Shown here: piece by piece, positions 35,679 through 43,690 of the stretch | Numbering within the stretch: the stretch's first letter is position 1 | How the letters are laid out: each line of letters opens with the position of its first letter | NCBI RefSeq assembly: GCF_002875705.1 | Contig: NZ_MCZZ01000149.1 | Coordinates: 1 to 54,957, forward strand | Direction of reading: 5' to 3' | From: Vibrio sp. 10N.261.45.E2 | GTDB lineage: Bacteria; Pseudomonadota; Gammaproteobacteria; Enterobacterales; Vibrionaceae | DNA length: 54,957 bases | Position numbers and translations under genes: made by a program | The notes under the pieces: generated by a model | The model's input: only the letters and a program-made list of their open reading frames with translations | Databases searched by the model: none | What the model was told of the DNA's origin: nothing

Positions 35679-35982
35679 TTACCTCTTAAGCCCGAACTCA
35701 ACGCGGGTTAATGGTTGGAAGACTCTCTATAAAGAGAAATAAAGCATAAGCTAATAGCGCAAAGCGCACCGCCAATCAGTTAAGAAGTAAAGTCTTATTC
35801 AAAGCCCGAAGTTAACGCTTCGGGCTTTTTGTTTTTTCTTCCCCTTAGACTGTCTCTTAATACAAATAATTGAGGTAGCTCTAAACTCAAACTTTACCTC
35901 TATTTTCCTCTAGCACTGCCTATTCATGCCTGTATCTAGATTGCTATTATTTCATCAATCTCTTTTTGAACGGATAAACACG
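35679..35982. other. Intergenic region between the peroxiredoxin gene and cutC
   Basis: This 304-base stretch holds the peroxiredoxin terminator at 35801-35837 and presumably a weak cutC promoter. No other element was recognised. Confidence 0.6.
35801..35837 (+). terminator. Intrinsic terminator of the peroxiredoxin gene
   Basis: AAAGCCCGAAG (35801-35811) pairs perfectly with CTTCGGGCTTT (35818-35828) around a six-base loop and is followed by TTGTTTTTT. It lies 120 bases after the stop, giving a long 3' untranslated region. Confidence 0.88.
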
Positions 35983-36726
35983 ATGAACGTCGAAATTGAA
36001 GTCTGTATCGATAATTTAGAATCTCTACATAACGCTCTAACCGGAGGCGCTGACAGGATTGAGCTTTGTTCTTCATTAGCGCTAGGTGGGTTAACGCCAA
36101 GCTTCGGAATGATGAAGCAAGCAGCTCGCATCTCATCAGTTCCTGTGTATGCAATGATAAGACCAAGACAAGGCGACTTCATTTTCGACGATGATGATAT
36201 GCTTTCTATGTTTGAAGATATTGAAGCTTGTGCAAGTGCAGGATTGGACGGAGTGGTACTTGGTGTGTTGGCGCCTAACGGAAGTATTGATATACCCAAA
36301 ATGCAGCAACTGGCAGACAAAGCGCACTCTTTAAAACTTGGGATTACGTTCCACAGAGCCATTGATCAAAGTTCTGATTTTCAAACAGCCTTGGAGCAGG
36401 TCATTGAACTCGGATGTGAAAGAATTCTGACATCAGGGCTTGCTGTTAATGCTGAACAAGGCATTGATGTATTGACTGCAATGGTCAAACAAGCCGATGG
36501 ACGAATTGACATCATGGCAGGGGCAGGTGTTAACGCTGCGAATGCAAAAATAATTCAAAGCACCACTCAAGTCCCTGCTCTTCACCTCTCAGGAAAATCA
36601 ACTAGGCTGAGCCTAATGGAAAGTAATTCAAATGCTCAAATGGGCCATGATGATGTTGATGATTATCAGATTCCAGTGACTGATGCTGGCAAGATATCCG
36701 ATGTTAGAGTCGCTCTCACCGCTTAA
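35983..36726 (+). CDS. cutC: CutC family protein (copper homeostasis)
   Basis: This 247-residue TIM-barrel protein matches CutC, which has been linked to copper handling, although its true biochemical role is unsettled. It shows VEIEVCIDNLESLHNALTGGADRIELC-type residues at the start, VYAMIRPRQGDFIF, and ITFHRAIDQ later, with MAGAGVNAANA near residue 185. The ATG at MNVEIEVCID is chosen because it matches family N termini; an upstream in-frame start would add 19 unmatched residues. The length is normal. A beta-barrel remnant follows immediately. Confidence 0.88.
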   Translation: MNVEIEVCIDNLESLHNALTGGADRIELCSSLALGGLTPSFGMMKQAARISSVPVYAMIRPRQGDFIFDDDDMLSMFEDIEACASAGLDGVVLGVLAPNGSIDIPKMQQLADKAHSLKLGITFHRAIDQSSDFQTALEQVIELGCERILTSGLAVNAEQGIDVLTAMVKQADGRIDIMAGAGVNAANAKIIQSTTQVPALHLSGKSTRLSLMESNSNAQMGHDDVDDYQIPVTDAGKISDVRVALTA

Positions 36727-36733
36727 GGCAATA

Positions 36734-36811
36734 GTTGCTAACACAAATCCAGGAATGATGGATGACAACGATATCAACCAATTGTCTTTTACAGTTGGCT
36801 ACAAATTCTAA
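36734..36811 (+). pseudogene. C-terminal remnant of an outer-membrane beta-barrel protein
   Basis: A reading frame starting just after cutC runs through NDINQLSFTVGYKF and a stop codon. That ending, with alternating hydrophobic residues and a final phenylalanine, is the C-terminal beta-signal recognised by the BAM complex. No start codon or upstream barrel sequence is present, and the frame enters cutC without being translated there. It is most likely the tail of a lost porin-like gene, though a short chance match cannot be excluded. Confidence 0.5.
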
Positions 36812-36833
36812 CCTCTGTCGACATTAGATAAAG

Positions 36834-36871
36834 TACTTTGCTCACAGTGGCTACTCGTTGTGAGCAAAGTA
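36834..36871. repeat. 13-bp inverted repeat downstream of the porin remnant
   Basis: The arms at 36834-36846 and 36859-36871 (core CTTTGCTCACA/TGTGAGCAAAG) pair perfectly with a 12-base loop. No clear uridine run is found on either strand. It could be an old terminator for the lost outer-membrane gene. Confidence 0.5.
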
Positions 36872-36943
36872 ATTAACACAAACCCTTTAATAACTTTGTG
36901 CTTCCTATTAAAAATAGGATGACTTAGAGCCTGATAGGTTCAC

Positions 36944-37639
36944 TTACTCTTCGGGACGCCAACTTAATGCACTAGCGATAGTGCCAATAACTAATATATC
37001 TTTCTCAGCATCATTAAGGTCAGGCAGCATCTGTAAAGATAGCATTCCATTTGTCTGTGCAGATGCAACCTCTTGTGAAGCTTGCTTAAAGCTATACCCC
37101 AAAGGTTTTTCGACTGACATCAAAAGATCTTTGCTTGAGTGGACAGTTTCTACGTCATATTTCTTAGATCCAACTTGAATATAACCAGCCTCTTTCTTTT
37201 CCAAGCTGACTTTGATCATCCCAGATTGAGACTCTAAAACGAACTCTCCTAACTGCTCACCCTTCTGAGATATAGAACAGCGATAAGGTTTGTTACCACC
37301 AAAATCAACGCCCATGTAGTTCACTGAAGTTCCACCACCAGAACAGACTAAGTTCCACACTTGATCGTTATCGACTCTAATGATCTCAGCCGCAAGCTCA
37401 CCGCTTTTGAATGAAATAGTATCAAACCATGTTGAACTTGATGAATCTCGACTGTATTTTCCTCGATACAAGCCTGCAATATCAAACGTACCTTCTTGTC
37501 CTAGCCCCCAAAAATCACCATCTGTTTTAATCACTAGCTCTGGTTGCTGATTAACAGCATCTGATTTATCCATGATGGCAACACTGCCACATGCTGTTAA
37601 CGTTAAAAGGGGAGTTAAAACTAAAAGAAGCTTCTTCAT
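36944..37639 (-). CDS. Putative lipoprotein of unknown function
   Basis: This 231-residue protein begins with a lipoprotein signal peptide, with lipobox LTAC and the lipidated cysteine near residue 17. The mature part is predicted to be soluble beta-rich sequence (for example WGLGQEGTFDIAGLYRGKYS). I do not recognise the family. The gene lies alone between the cutC region and the pst operon, with no partner on its strand nearby. Confidence 0.7.
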   Translation of the reverse strand: MKKLLLVLTPLLTLTACGSVAIMDKSDAVNQQPELVIKTDGDFWGLGQEGTFDIAGLYRGKYSRDSSSSTWFDTISFKSGELAAEIIRVDNDQVWNLVCSGGGTSVNYMGVDFGGNKPYRCSISQKGEQLGEFVLESQSGMIKVSLEKKEAGYIQVGSKKYDVETVHSSKDLLMSVEKPLGYSFKQASQEVASAQTNGMLSLQMLPDLNDAEKDILVIGTIASALSWRPEE

Positions 37640-37820
37640 ACTGATATCTGCCTAATAAATTAATGCAAGGTAAAAATGCAGCAGAATGATAGCTCACAAG
37701 GGATATAGCGGATACCGGTGACCGGCATAGATACTACCGTTGCCTTTGTTATCAAATGAAAACAAAGCAATACAAAACAAAGGGTTACACCAAATCTCAC
37801 TTGACAGGCGACTTTTGTAA

Positions 37821-37840
37821 GGCTGCGTAAGTAAGCAGCC
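37821..37840 (-). terminator. Possible terminator of the pst-phoU operon
   Basis: GGCTGC (37821-37826) pairs with GCAGCC (37835-37840) around an 8-base loop. On the minus strand the stem is followed by TTACAAAAG, a weak uridine run. It is the only hairpin in the 224-base gap. Confidence 0.4.
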
Positions 37841-37863
37841 ATTATCAAACGTGGGGAAGGATT

Positions 37864-38562
37864 TTACTTTAACGCATCATCTAAACTTTGGTCACCAAGG
37901 TGGCGTACATCTTTGCCTTTAACAAAGTAGATTATGTACTCGCAGATATTCTGGCAACGATCTCCCACCCGCTCAATTGCACGAGCTGACCACATCACCT
38001 GCAAAATATTAGGAATGTTCTTAGGATCTTCCATCATGTACGTCATTAATTGACGAATAACAGCTTCGTACTCCACATCCAACTTATCATCAAGCTTATG
38101 AACTTCAGCAGCCGCATCAACATCCATACGAGCAAAAGCATCTAATACTTGGTGAAGCATAGTGATTGCTTGACGGCAAAGAGGTTCTAGTGAGACATGA
38201 AATTTTTGCTCTTTGGTTGAAGGGATCTCTATAGCACCCTGAGCAATTTTAGAGGCAACATCACCGATGCGTTCTAGATCGGTAATGGTTTTGATGATCG
38301 CCATAATCAAACGCAGATCTTTCGCGGTAGGCTGACGTTTTGCAATGATTCGAGTACATGCTTCATCAATCGAAACTTCCATTGCATTCACTTTATGGTC
38401 GTCACGAATCACTTTTTTAGCCAATTCAACATCGTCTTTGTGAAGCGCCTGCATTGCAAACGAAAGCTGCTGCTCCACTAACCCGCCCATGGTCAATACA
38501 TGAGTACGGATCGACTCTAACTCGACATTGAATTGTCCTGAAATATGGCGACCGAAATGCAT
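37864..38562 (-). CDS. phoU: Phosphate signalling protein PhoU
   Basis: This 232-residue all-helical protein links PstSCAB transport to PhoR and keeps the Pho regulon off when phosphate is high. It contains two similar three-helix halves, with metal-binding motifs including ITDLERIGDVASKIAQ and RAIERVGDRCQNICEY. It is the last gene of pstC-pstA-pstB-phoU, 73 bases after pstB. Confidence 0.96.
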   Translation of the reverse strand: MHFGRHISGQFNVELESIRTHVLTMGGLVEQQLSFAMQALHKDDVELAKKVIRDDHKVNAMEVSIDEACTRIIAKRQPTAKDLRLIMAIIKTITDLERIGDVASKIAQGAIEIPSTKEQKFHVSLEPLCRQAITMLHQVLDAFARMDVDAAAEVHKLDDKLDVEYEAVIRQLMTYMMEDPKNIPNILQVMWSARAIERVGDRCQNICEYIIYFVKGKDVRHLGDQSLDDALK

Positions 38563-38635
38563 ATCTGCTCCTTGAAAGAAATGAAGAAAGTCATTTTGTA
38601 GAGTGACTTAGCTCTAGGTGACACCTCTTCAGAGG

Positions 38636-39454
38636 TTAGCCATATCTACCAGTAATGTAGTCTTCCGTTTGGTTTTTCAATGGAGACGTAAAAATTGAGT
38701 CCGTATCTGAGTACTCGATCAATTTTCCCATATGAATAAAAGCAGTATGGTCACTTACACGCGCAGCTTGTTGCATGTTGTGGGTAACAATCACCACTGT
38801 GTATTGCGTCTTGAGATCGTTGATCAGCTCTTCAATCGTCAGAGTAGAAATAGGGTCCAGTGCCGATGTCGGCTCATCTAACAACAACACTTCAGGCTCA
38901 ATCGCAACCGCACGAGCGATAACCAAACGCTGCTGTTGACCACCAGATAAACCAAAGGCATTCTCATGCAAACGGTCTTTCACTTCATCCCATAGCGCAG
39001 CCGCGCGCAGAGAGCGCTCAACGGCATCATCGAGGTCTCGGCTGTTACTCACGCCTTGCAACCTCAGGCCATAAACCACGTTCTCATAGATAGATTTAGG
39101 AAACGGGTTCGGACGCTGGAATACCATACCGACACGACGTCGTAAGGTCGCGACATCCACTTTAGGATGATAGATATTCTTTCCGTGAAGCTTCACTTTG
39201 CCTGAAACCTTACAGCCCTCAACAAGGTCGTTCATGCGATTAATGCAGCGTAATAAGGTCGACTTACCACAGCCAGAAGGACCGATAAAAGCCGTCACCT
39301 GCCCTTTAGGTATCTTCATTGAGATATCATCGAGCGCTTGGCTTTCTTTGTAGTAAAGATTTAGCCCTTCGATCGAGATAGCGATTTGTTCTTCCTTTAG
39401 ATTATGTACATCTAAAGGTGCTTGGTAACCCAAGGTTTCATTAATCGAGAACAT
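38636..39454 (-). CDS. pstB: Phosphate ABC transporter ATPase PstB
   Basis: This 272-residue ATPase powers phosphate import. It shows Walker A (GPSGCGKST) near residue 57, the Q-loop VFQRPNPFPKSIYENV, signature LSGGQQQRL and Walker B (VLLLDEPTSALDP). The RPNPFPKSI motif is diagnostic for PstB. It begins immediately after the pstA stop codon, so the two are coupled. Confidence 0.97.
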   Translation of the reverse strand: MFSINETLGYQAPLDVHNLKEEQIAISIEGLNLYYKESQALDDISMKIPKGQVTAFIGPSGCGKSTLLRCINRMNDLVEGCKVSGKVKLHGKNIYHPKVDVATLRRRVGMVFQRPNPFPKSIYENVVYGLRLQGVSNSRDLDDAVERSLRAAALWDEVKDRLHENAFGLSGGQQQRLVIARAVAIEPEVLLLDEPTSALDPISTLTIEELINDLKTQYTVVIVTHNMQQAARVSDHTAFIHMGKLIEYSDTDSIFTSPLKNQTEDYITGRYG

Positions 39455-41167
39455 CTAATCTTGTCCTAAGGTTCGGTATTTTTCACGCAGGTTATTACGG
39501 ATATTGATGGCTGTTAAATTCAATCCAACAATCACCGTAACCAATAAAAATGAAGTCGCGTACACTAAAGGTCGTGCCGCTTCGATATTAGAAGTTTGAA
39601 AACCAACATCATAGATATGGAAGCCTAAATGCATGAACTTTCTGTCTAAGTGTAGATAAGGGAATTGACCATCTACCGGCAAGCTTGATGCTAATTTCAC
39701 AACCCCTACCAGCATGAGTGGAGCAACTTCCCCTGCGGCTCTCGCGATTGCCAAAATCAAACCCGTAATAATCACAGGACTTGCCATCGGTAAAACAATG
39801 CGCCAAAGCGTCTCAAATTGAGTAGCACCCAGCGCTAATGAACCGTGCCTCACAGAGCTAGGAATACGCGTTAAGCCCTCTTCGGTGGTTACGATAACGA
39901 CTGGAAGCGTCAATACTGCCAGGGTTAGTGCTGACCAAAGTAGGCCTGGCGTACCAAATGTCGGAGCGGGTAATCGCTCAGCATAAAACAACGTATCAAT
40001 CGAGCCACCAATGGTATAGACGAAGAAGCCTAAACCAAAAACGCCATACACAATCGACGGTACACCCGCCAAGTTAATCACGGCGATACGAATCAAACGT
40101 GTTAATGCGTTGTTTTTTGCGTATTCATGAAGATATATCGCAGCGACCACACCAAGAGGCATCACGACGATCGACATCAGAATAACCAACAGGACGGTGC
40201 CAAATATAGCAGGAAACACACCGCCTTCAGAGTTCGAATCTCTTGGGTTCTCTGATAAGAACTTCCAAACTTGTTTGCCCCAATGCCCAACCTTTTCAAG
40301 ATAGGACATATTATTCGGGTACCAATAATCCAGAATGTGGCTAAGCGAAATTTCGACCAGCTCTCCTGTCATATCCTCAACAAGCAAGCTTTCGACATTG
40401 AGCTGCGTTCTAAGATGCTCAAGTTTAACTTCTGCTTCACCTAATTGGCGATTTAACTCCAGTTTAGTTTGAGTATAGGTTTTAAGATACTCATCGCTCA
40501 CGGACTCATTGAGTTCAAGCTTACGTTTTTCTAAACGCAGGTTCTCCAATTGCCAGCTGATATTGCGAATTTCTTGGTTCACAACACGCGACGTTTCTTT
40601 ACGTAACGTATCGGCGAACGCTAAACCTTGTTCGAGTTTTTGGTCTATGTTTGAATCAAAGGTGCCAGAAGCCGTTTTAAAACCCACAGGTTTGCCAAAA
40701 AAATAGCCACCTCGACTTCGTTCAATCACAACCCAATCGCGCGGGGTTGTTGGTTCACGTAAGTTAACATCCAGAATGGAAACAAAGTCCGCAGGATACA
40801 GTTCTCTATTGGCAACTTTGATGCTCAAGCGTTGTATTAGCCCACTCGACAAATTTTGAGGAGACAAAAGGTCATGGACCTGTGGAACTTGCTCTATCGG
40901 GATGTATTTTCGTTCATATAACTGACCAACCAATACATCTTGTTTTGATACCGTTTCATCAAGATCAACCACCAGCGATAAGTCTTTGGAGTCGACTTGC
41001 CATTGATACAAAGGAGCGGGCCAAAAATAGGTCAAGCCCTTCCAGCCGATTAGCAGCATTAGGCCAAGAACAGATAGCATACTGATGCTCACCGCCCCAC
41101 CCGTTAACCATATCCACGGAGAGCCCGATTTAACCCAAGATAATAATGACTTCAATTTATTCATCAT
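39455..41167 (-). CDS. pstA: Phosphate ABC transporter permease PstA, long form
   Basis: This permease of 570 residues is nearly twice the length of E. coli PstA (about 296). The extra N-terminal part has one membrane segment (residues about 18-40) and a periplasmic region of about 250 residues with a predicted coiled coil (residues about 185-250, rich in K, L, E and Q). The C-terminal 280 residues are the normal BPD permease domain with the EAA-type motif SLALGATQFETLWRIVLPMA. Long PstA proteins are usual in Vibrio and Pseudomonas. AAGG precedes the first ATG. pstC lies 107 bases upstream. Confidence 0.93.
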   Translation of the reverse strand: MMNKLKSLLSWVKSGSPWIWLTGGAVSISMLSVLGLMLLIGWKGLTYFWPAPLYQWQVDSKDLSLVVDLDETVSKQDVLVGQLYERKYIPIEQVPQVHDLLSPQNLSSGLIQRLSIKVANRELYPADFVSILDVNLREPTTPRDWVVIERSRGGYFFGKPVGFKTASGTFDSNIDQKLEQGLAFADTLRKETSRVVNQEIRNISWQLENLRLEKRKLELNESVSDEYLKTYTQTKLELNRQLGEAEVKLEHLRTQLNVESLLVEDMTGELVEISLSHILDYWYPNNMSYLEKVGHWGKQVWKFLSENPRDSNSEGGVFPAIFGTVLLVILMSIVVMPLGVVAAIYLHEYAKNNALTRLIRIAVINLAGVPSIVYGVFGLGFFVYTIGGSIDTLFYAERLPAPTFGTPGLLWSALTLAVLTLPVVIVTTEEGLTRIPSSVRHGSLALGATQFETLWRIVLPMASPVIITGLILAIARAAGEVAPLMLVGVVKLASSLPVDGQFPYLHLDRKFMHLGFHIYDVGFQTSNIEAARPLVYATSFLLVTVIVGLNLTAINIRNNLREKYRTLGQD

Positions 41168-41274
41168 GATCGACCTTGCTCTGACGTGCTGAATTCAAGG
41201 AGCGGCGAAGACCACAGGATACATTAGCCAAGCAACTAAAAGCCATTGGCACACATTGAGGCAAATCTTTAAAA

Positions 41275-43491
41275 CTACAGCGCACGATATTTATCTCTTA
41301 GTCTTTGTCTAACCCACTCAGCAACTGAGTTGACCGCGAATGTGAAGATAAACAGAAGAAGTGCAGCCAAGAACAGCAAGCGGAAATGAGAACCGCCTAC
41401 TTCTGATTCCGGCAGCTCAACAGCAATCGTTGCCGATAATGTCCTCATCCCTTCCAAAATATTCCAATCGAGAATTGGTGTGTTACCTGTCGCCATCAAG
41501 ACGATCATGGTTTCGCCTACCGCTCGCCCTAGCCCCATCATGACTGCTGAAAAGATACCTGGGCTAGCCGTCAATAACACCACATAGATAAGCGTCTGCC
41601 ACGCCGTCGCACCTAACGCTAATGAACCGTCCGATAAGTGTTTAGGTACAGAGAAAATAGCATCTTCAGCAATCGTGAATATCGTTGGGATAACCGCAAA
41701 GCCCATAGCAAAGCCAACTACCAACGCATTGCGTTGATCAAAATCGATGCCATAACTCGCCAAGAAAGTACGAATATCACCACCAAACAACAGGGCTTCA
41801 ATGCTGTTTCCACCAGCAAACACGGCAACCACAGTAATCACCAATACCGGAATCAATATCAGTGCGTGCCAACCATTAGAGAATCGCCCCGTTAACATCT
41901 TCGGCAAACAGAACCAAACAAGTCCAGTTAGCAGTGTGCTTAGTGGTAATAACACCATCAATGAGAAGACTGCCGTTAAATGCGTCTCAACGATTGGAGC
42001 AAACCAAAGCCCGGCCAAAAAACCGATGATCACAGTCGGAAGTGCTTCCATCAGCTCTATCGAAGGCTTCACCACTCTTCGCATGCGTGGAGACATGAAG
42101 TAAGCGGTGTAAATGGCTCCAAGTACAGCAACCGGCACAGCAAACATCATCGCAAACAGAGCGGCTTTGATGGTACCGAACGTAATAGGTACTAAACTGA
42201 ATTTCTCTTCAAAGTCGTCATTCGCCGACGTTGATTGCCAAACGTATTGCGGCTCAGGGTAACTTTCATACCAAACTTTTTGCCAAAGCGATGAGAATGA
42301 AATTTGTGGGTATTCATTATCGACTTTAGCCACACTGATGGTGTTATCAATTAACGTCGCCAGATGCAGTTCATTGGCAGACATAGCCGCTAATTGTGGT
42401 GATTTATCGAATGCTCGCTCAAACAACGACAGCTTTTCACTGGTCGTATAGTGGCTTTGTAATGTGCCGTTCTTATAGAAGCTATAAAAACCCTTTCTGT
42501 AAGTATCAGGAAGAATAAACTGTACTTGTTCAGCTAGCTGGAAATCTCGAATATGGGTCAAGCTACGCTTTTCATCTTTGAGTACATCGAACCACTGAGA
42601 AACTTGGCCGTCTTCATGCGTAACCAACAACGAGTAGGCCCCAGACAGTAAATCGATGCTTTTTACGGAATGTTTCGCATCACTTAAGCTAAGGTCGATC
42701 ACTTCACGAACATCAAAGCCGTTATCTGATAGTTTCAAAACAACTAAATCCGATTGTGCTCGGAGATATAGAGTTTGCCCATCAGGCGTGATTAGTAGTT
42801 GCTGCTGCAAACCCAGCTTATCCGATAGCCATTGGCTTTTTTGAAAAACATACTGACCGGAAAGGTCGCTCTGATACCACTTAACCAAGACTCGTTGGTC
42901 ACTTAACTGAGCGGCAACCGTAATCCCGCGTCCATTTTTTGAGAACGCAAATTTATCGATCGTCGCCCCGTTTGAAGACTCGTCATTTAAAAACGGTTCA
43001 GGAAGATCGATTTGCTCAATTTTAGGCTCGGCTTCGCTGCCCTTTTTCAGAACAGGCGCACTATACTCAGGAGAGAAAAAAGTCAGATTGTTTGCGCTAT
43101 CGGCAAAGGCAAACCAGTTTTCAGATGGGGTATTTCTAGAAAAGGCGATGGGGTTGGCTAAAACACTACGCTCAAAGTAAGAGTGTGTATTTTGAGACTC
43201 TAGATCCCAAAACTGAACCAAACCGGATTTTTCGATAGTAAATGCATGTTGACCATATTCATCAACAGACAAGACGATAGGCTTTTCTACGGCAACGGTT
43301 TTCACGGCTTGGTTAGTCTCTAAACCAGTATCAGAAAATACCGGTAAAATGACCATCGCCAAGTAAACAAAAATCAATACCAGAGCAGCGAGAACACTGA
43401 CGGCACCACATGTCACCGAAAAACGGACGAGACGATCTTTCAACCATCTTTTTTTGTCACGCTCTTTCAATGAAAATTGGGTTGAAGCCAT
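41275..43491 (-). CDS. pstC: Phosphate ABC transporter permease PstC, long form
   Basis: This 738-residue permease has one N-terminal membrane segment (about residues 27-50), a large periplasmic region of about 370 residues with propeller-like repeats (for example HAFTIEKSGLVQFWDLESQ), and a C-terminal permease domain of about six membrane segments. The EAA motif is DGSLALGATAWQTLIYVVLL. E. coli PstC is about 319 residues, so the periplasmic domain is the extra. It opens the pstC-pstA-pstB-phoU operon and is preceded by a Pho box and -10 element. Confidence 0.92.
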   Translation of the reverse strand: MASTQFSLKERDKKRWLKDRLVRFSVTCGAVSVLAALVLIFVYLAMVILPVFSDTGLETNQAVKTVAVEKPIVLSVDEYGQHAFTIEKSGLVQFWDLESQNTHSYFERSVLANPIAFSRNTPSENWFAFADSANNLTFFSPEYSAPVLKKGSEAEPKIEQIDLPEPFLNDESSNGATIDKFAFSKNGRGITVAAQLSDQRVLVKWYQSDLSGQYVFQKSQWLSDKLGLQQQLLITPDGQTLYLRAQSDLVVLKLSDNGFDVREVIDLSLSDAKHSVKSIDLLSGAYSLLVTHEDGQVSQWFDVLKDEKRSLTHIRDFQLAEQVQFILPDTYRKGFYSFYKNGTLQSHYTTSEKLSLFERAFDKSPQLAAMSANELHLATLIDNTISVAKVDNEYPQISFSSLWQKVWYESYPEPQYVWQSTSANDDFEEKFSLVPITFGTIKAALFAMMFAVPVAVLGAIYTAYFMSPRMRRVVKPSIELMEALPTVIIGFLAGLWFAPIVETHLTAVFSLMVLLPLSTLLTGLVWFCLPKMLTGRFSNGWHALILIPVLVITVVAVFAGGNSIEALLFGGDIRTFLASYGIDFDQRNALVVGFAMGFAVIPTIFTIAEDAIFSVPKHLSDGSLALGATAWQTLIYVVLLTASPGIFSAVMMGLGRAVGETMIVLMATGNTPILDWNILEGMRTLSATIAVELPESEVGGSHFRLLFLAALLLFIFTFAVNSVAEWVRQRLRDKYRAL

Positions 43492-43520
43492 CTGTTTATC
43501 TACCTTTTTTAGCTACTGAC

Positions 43521-43526
43521 ATAATA
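43521..43526 (-). promoter_or_regulatory. -10 element of the pstCAB-phoU promoter
   Basis: TATTAT on the minus strand lies 10 bases downstream of the Pho box, the normal spacing for a PhoB-activated promoter that lacks a -35 element. Confidence 0.65.
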
Positions 43527-43536
43527 TGTACGTTAG

Positions 43537-43554
43537 ATGACAATTATATTACAA
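43537..43554 (-). promoter_or_regulatory. Pho box upstream of pstC
   Basis: The minus strand reads TTGTAAT, four bases, TTGTCAT: two 7-base direct repeats on an 11-base period, as in the PhoB consensus CTGTCAT-N4-CTGTCAT. It lies 46 bases before the pstC start. The divergent ppk gene begins 137 bases away, so the site could also influence ppk. Confidence 0.75.
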
Positions 43555-43690
43555 GCTACATTAAACAACTGAAACTAATAACAAGTTTGATCGCCATATT
43601 TCTTAAAGTAAGATCATAAATTTTGTGCATTTTGTCATTCTAAATTACAGTAATCCGCTCTATAGCCAGTATTCAAGGATTCTCATCTCG

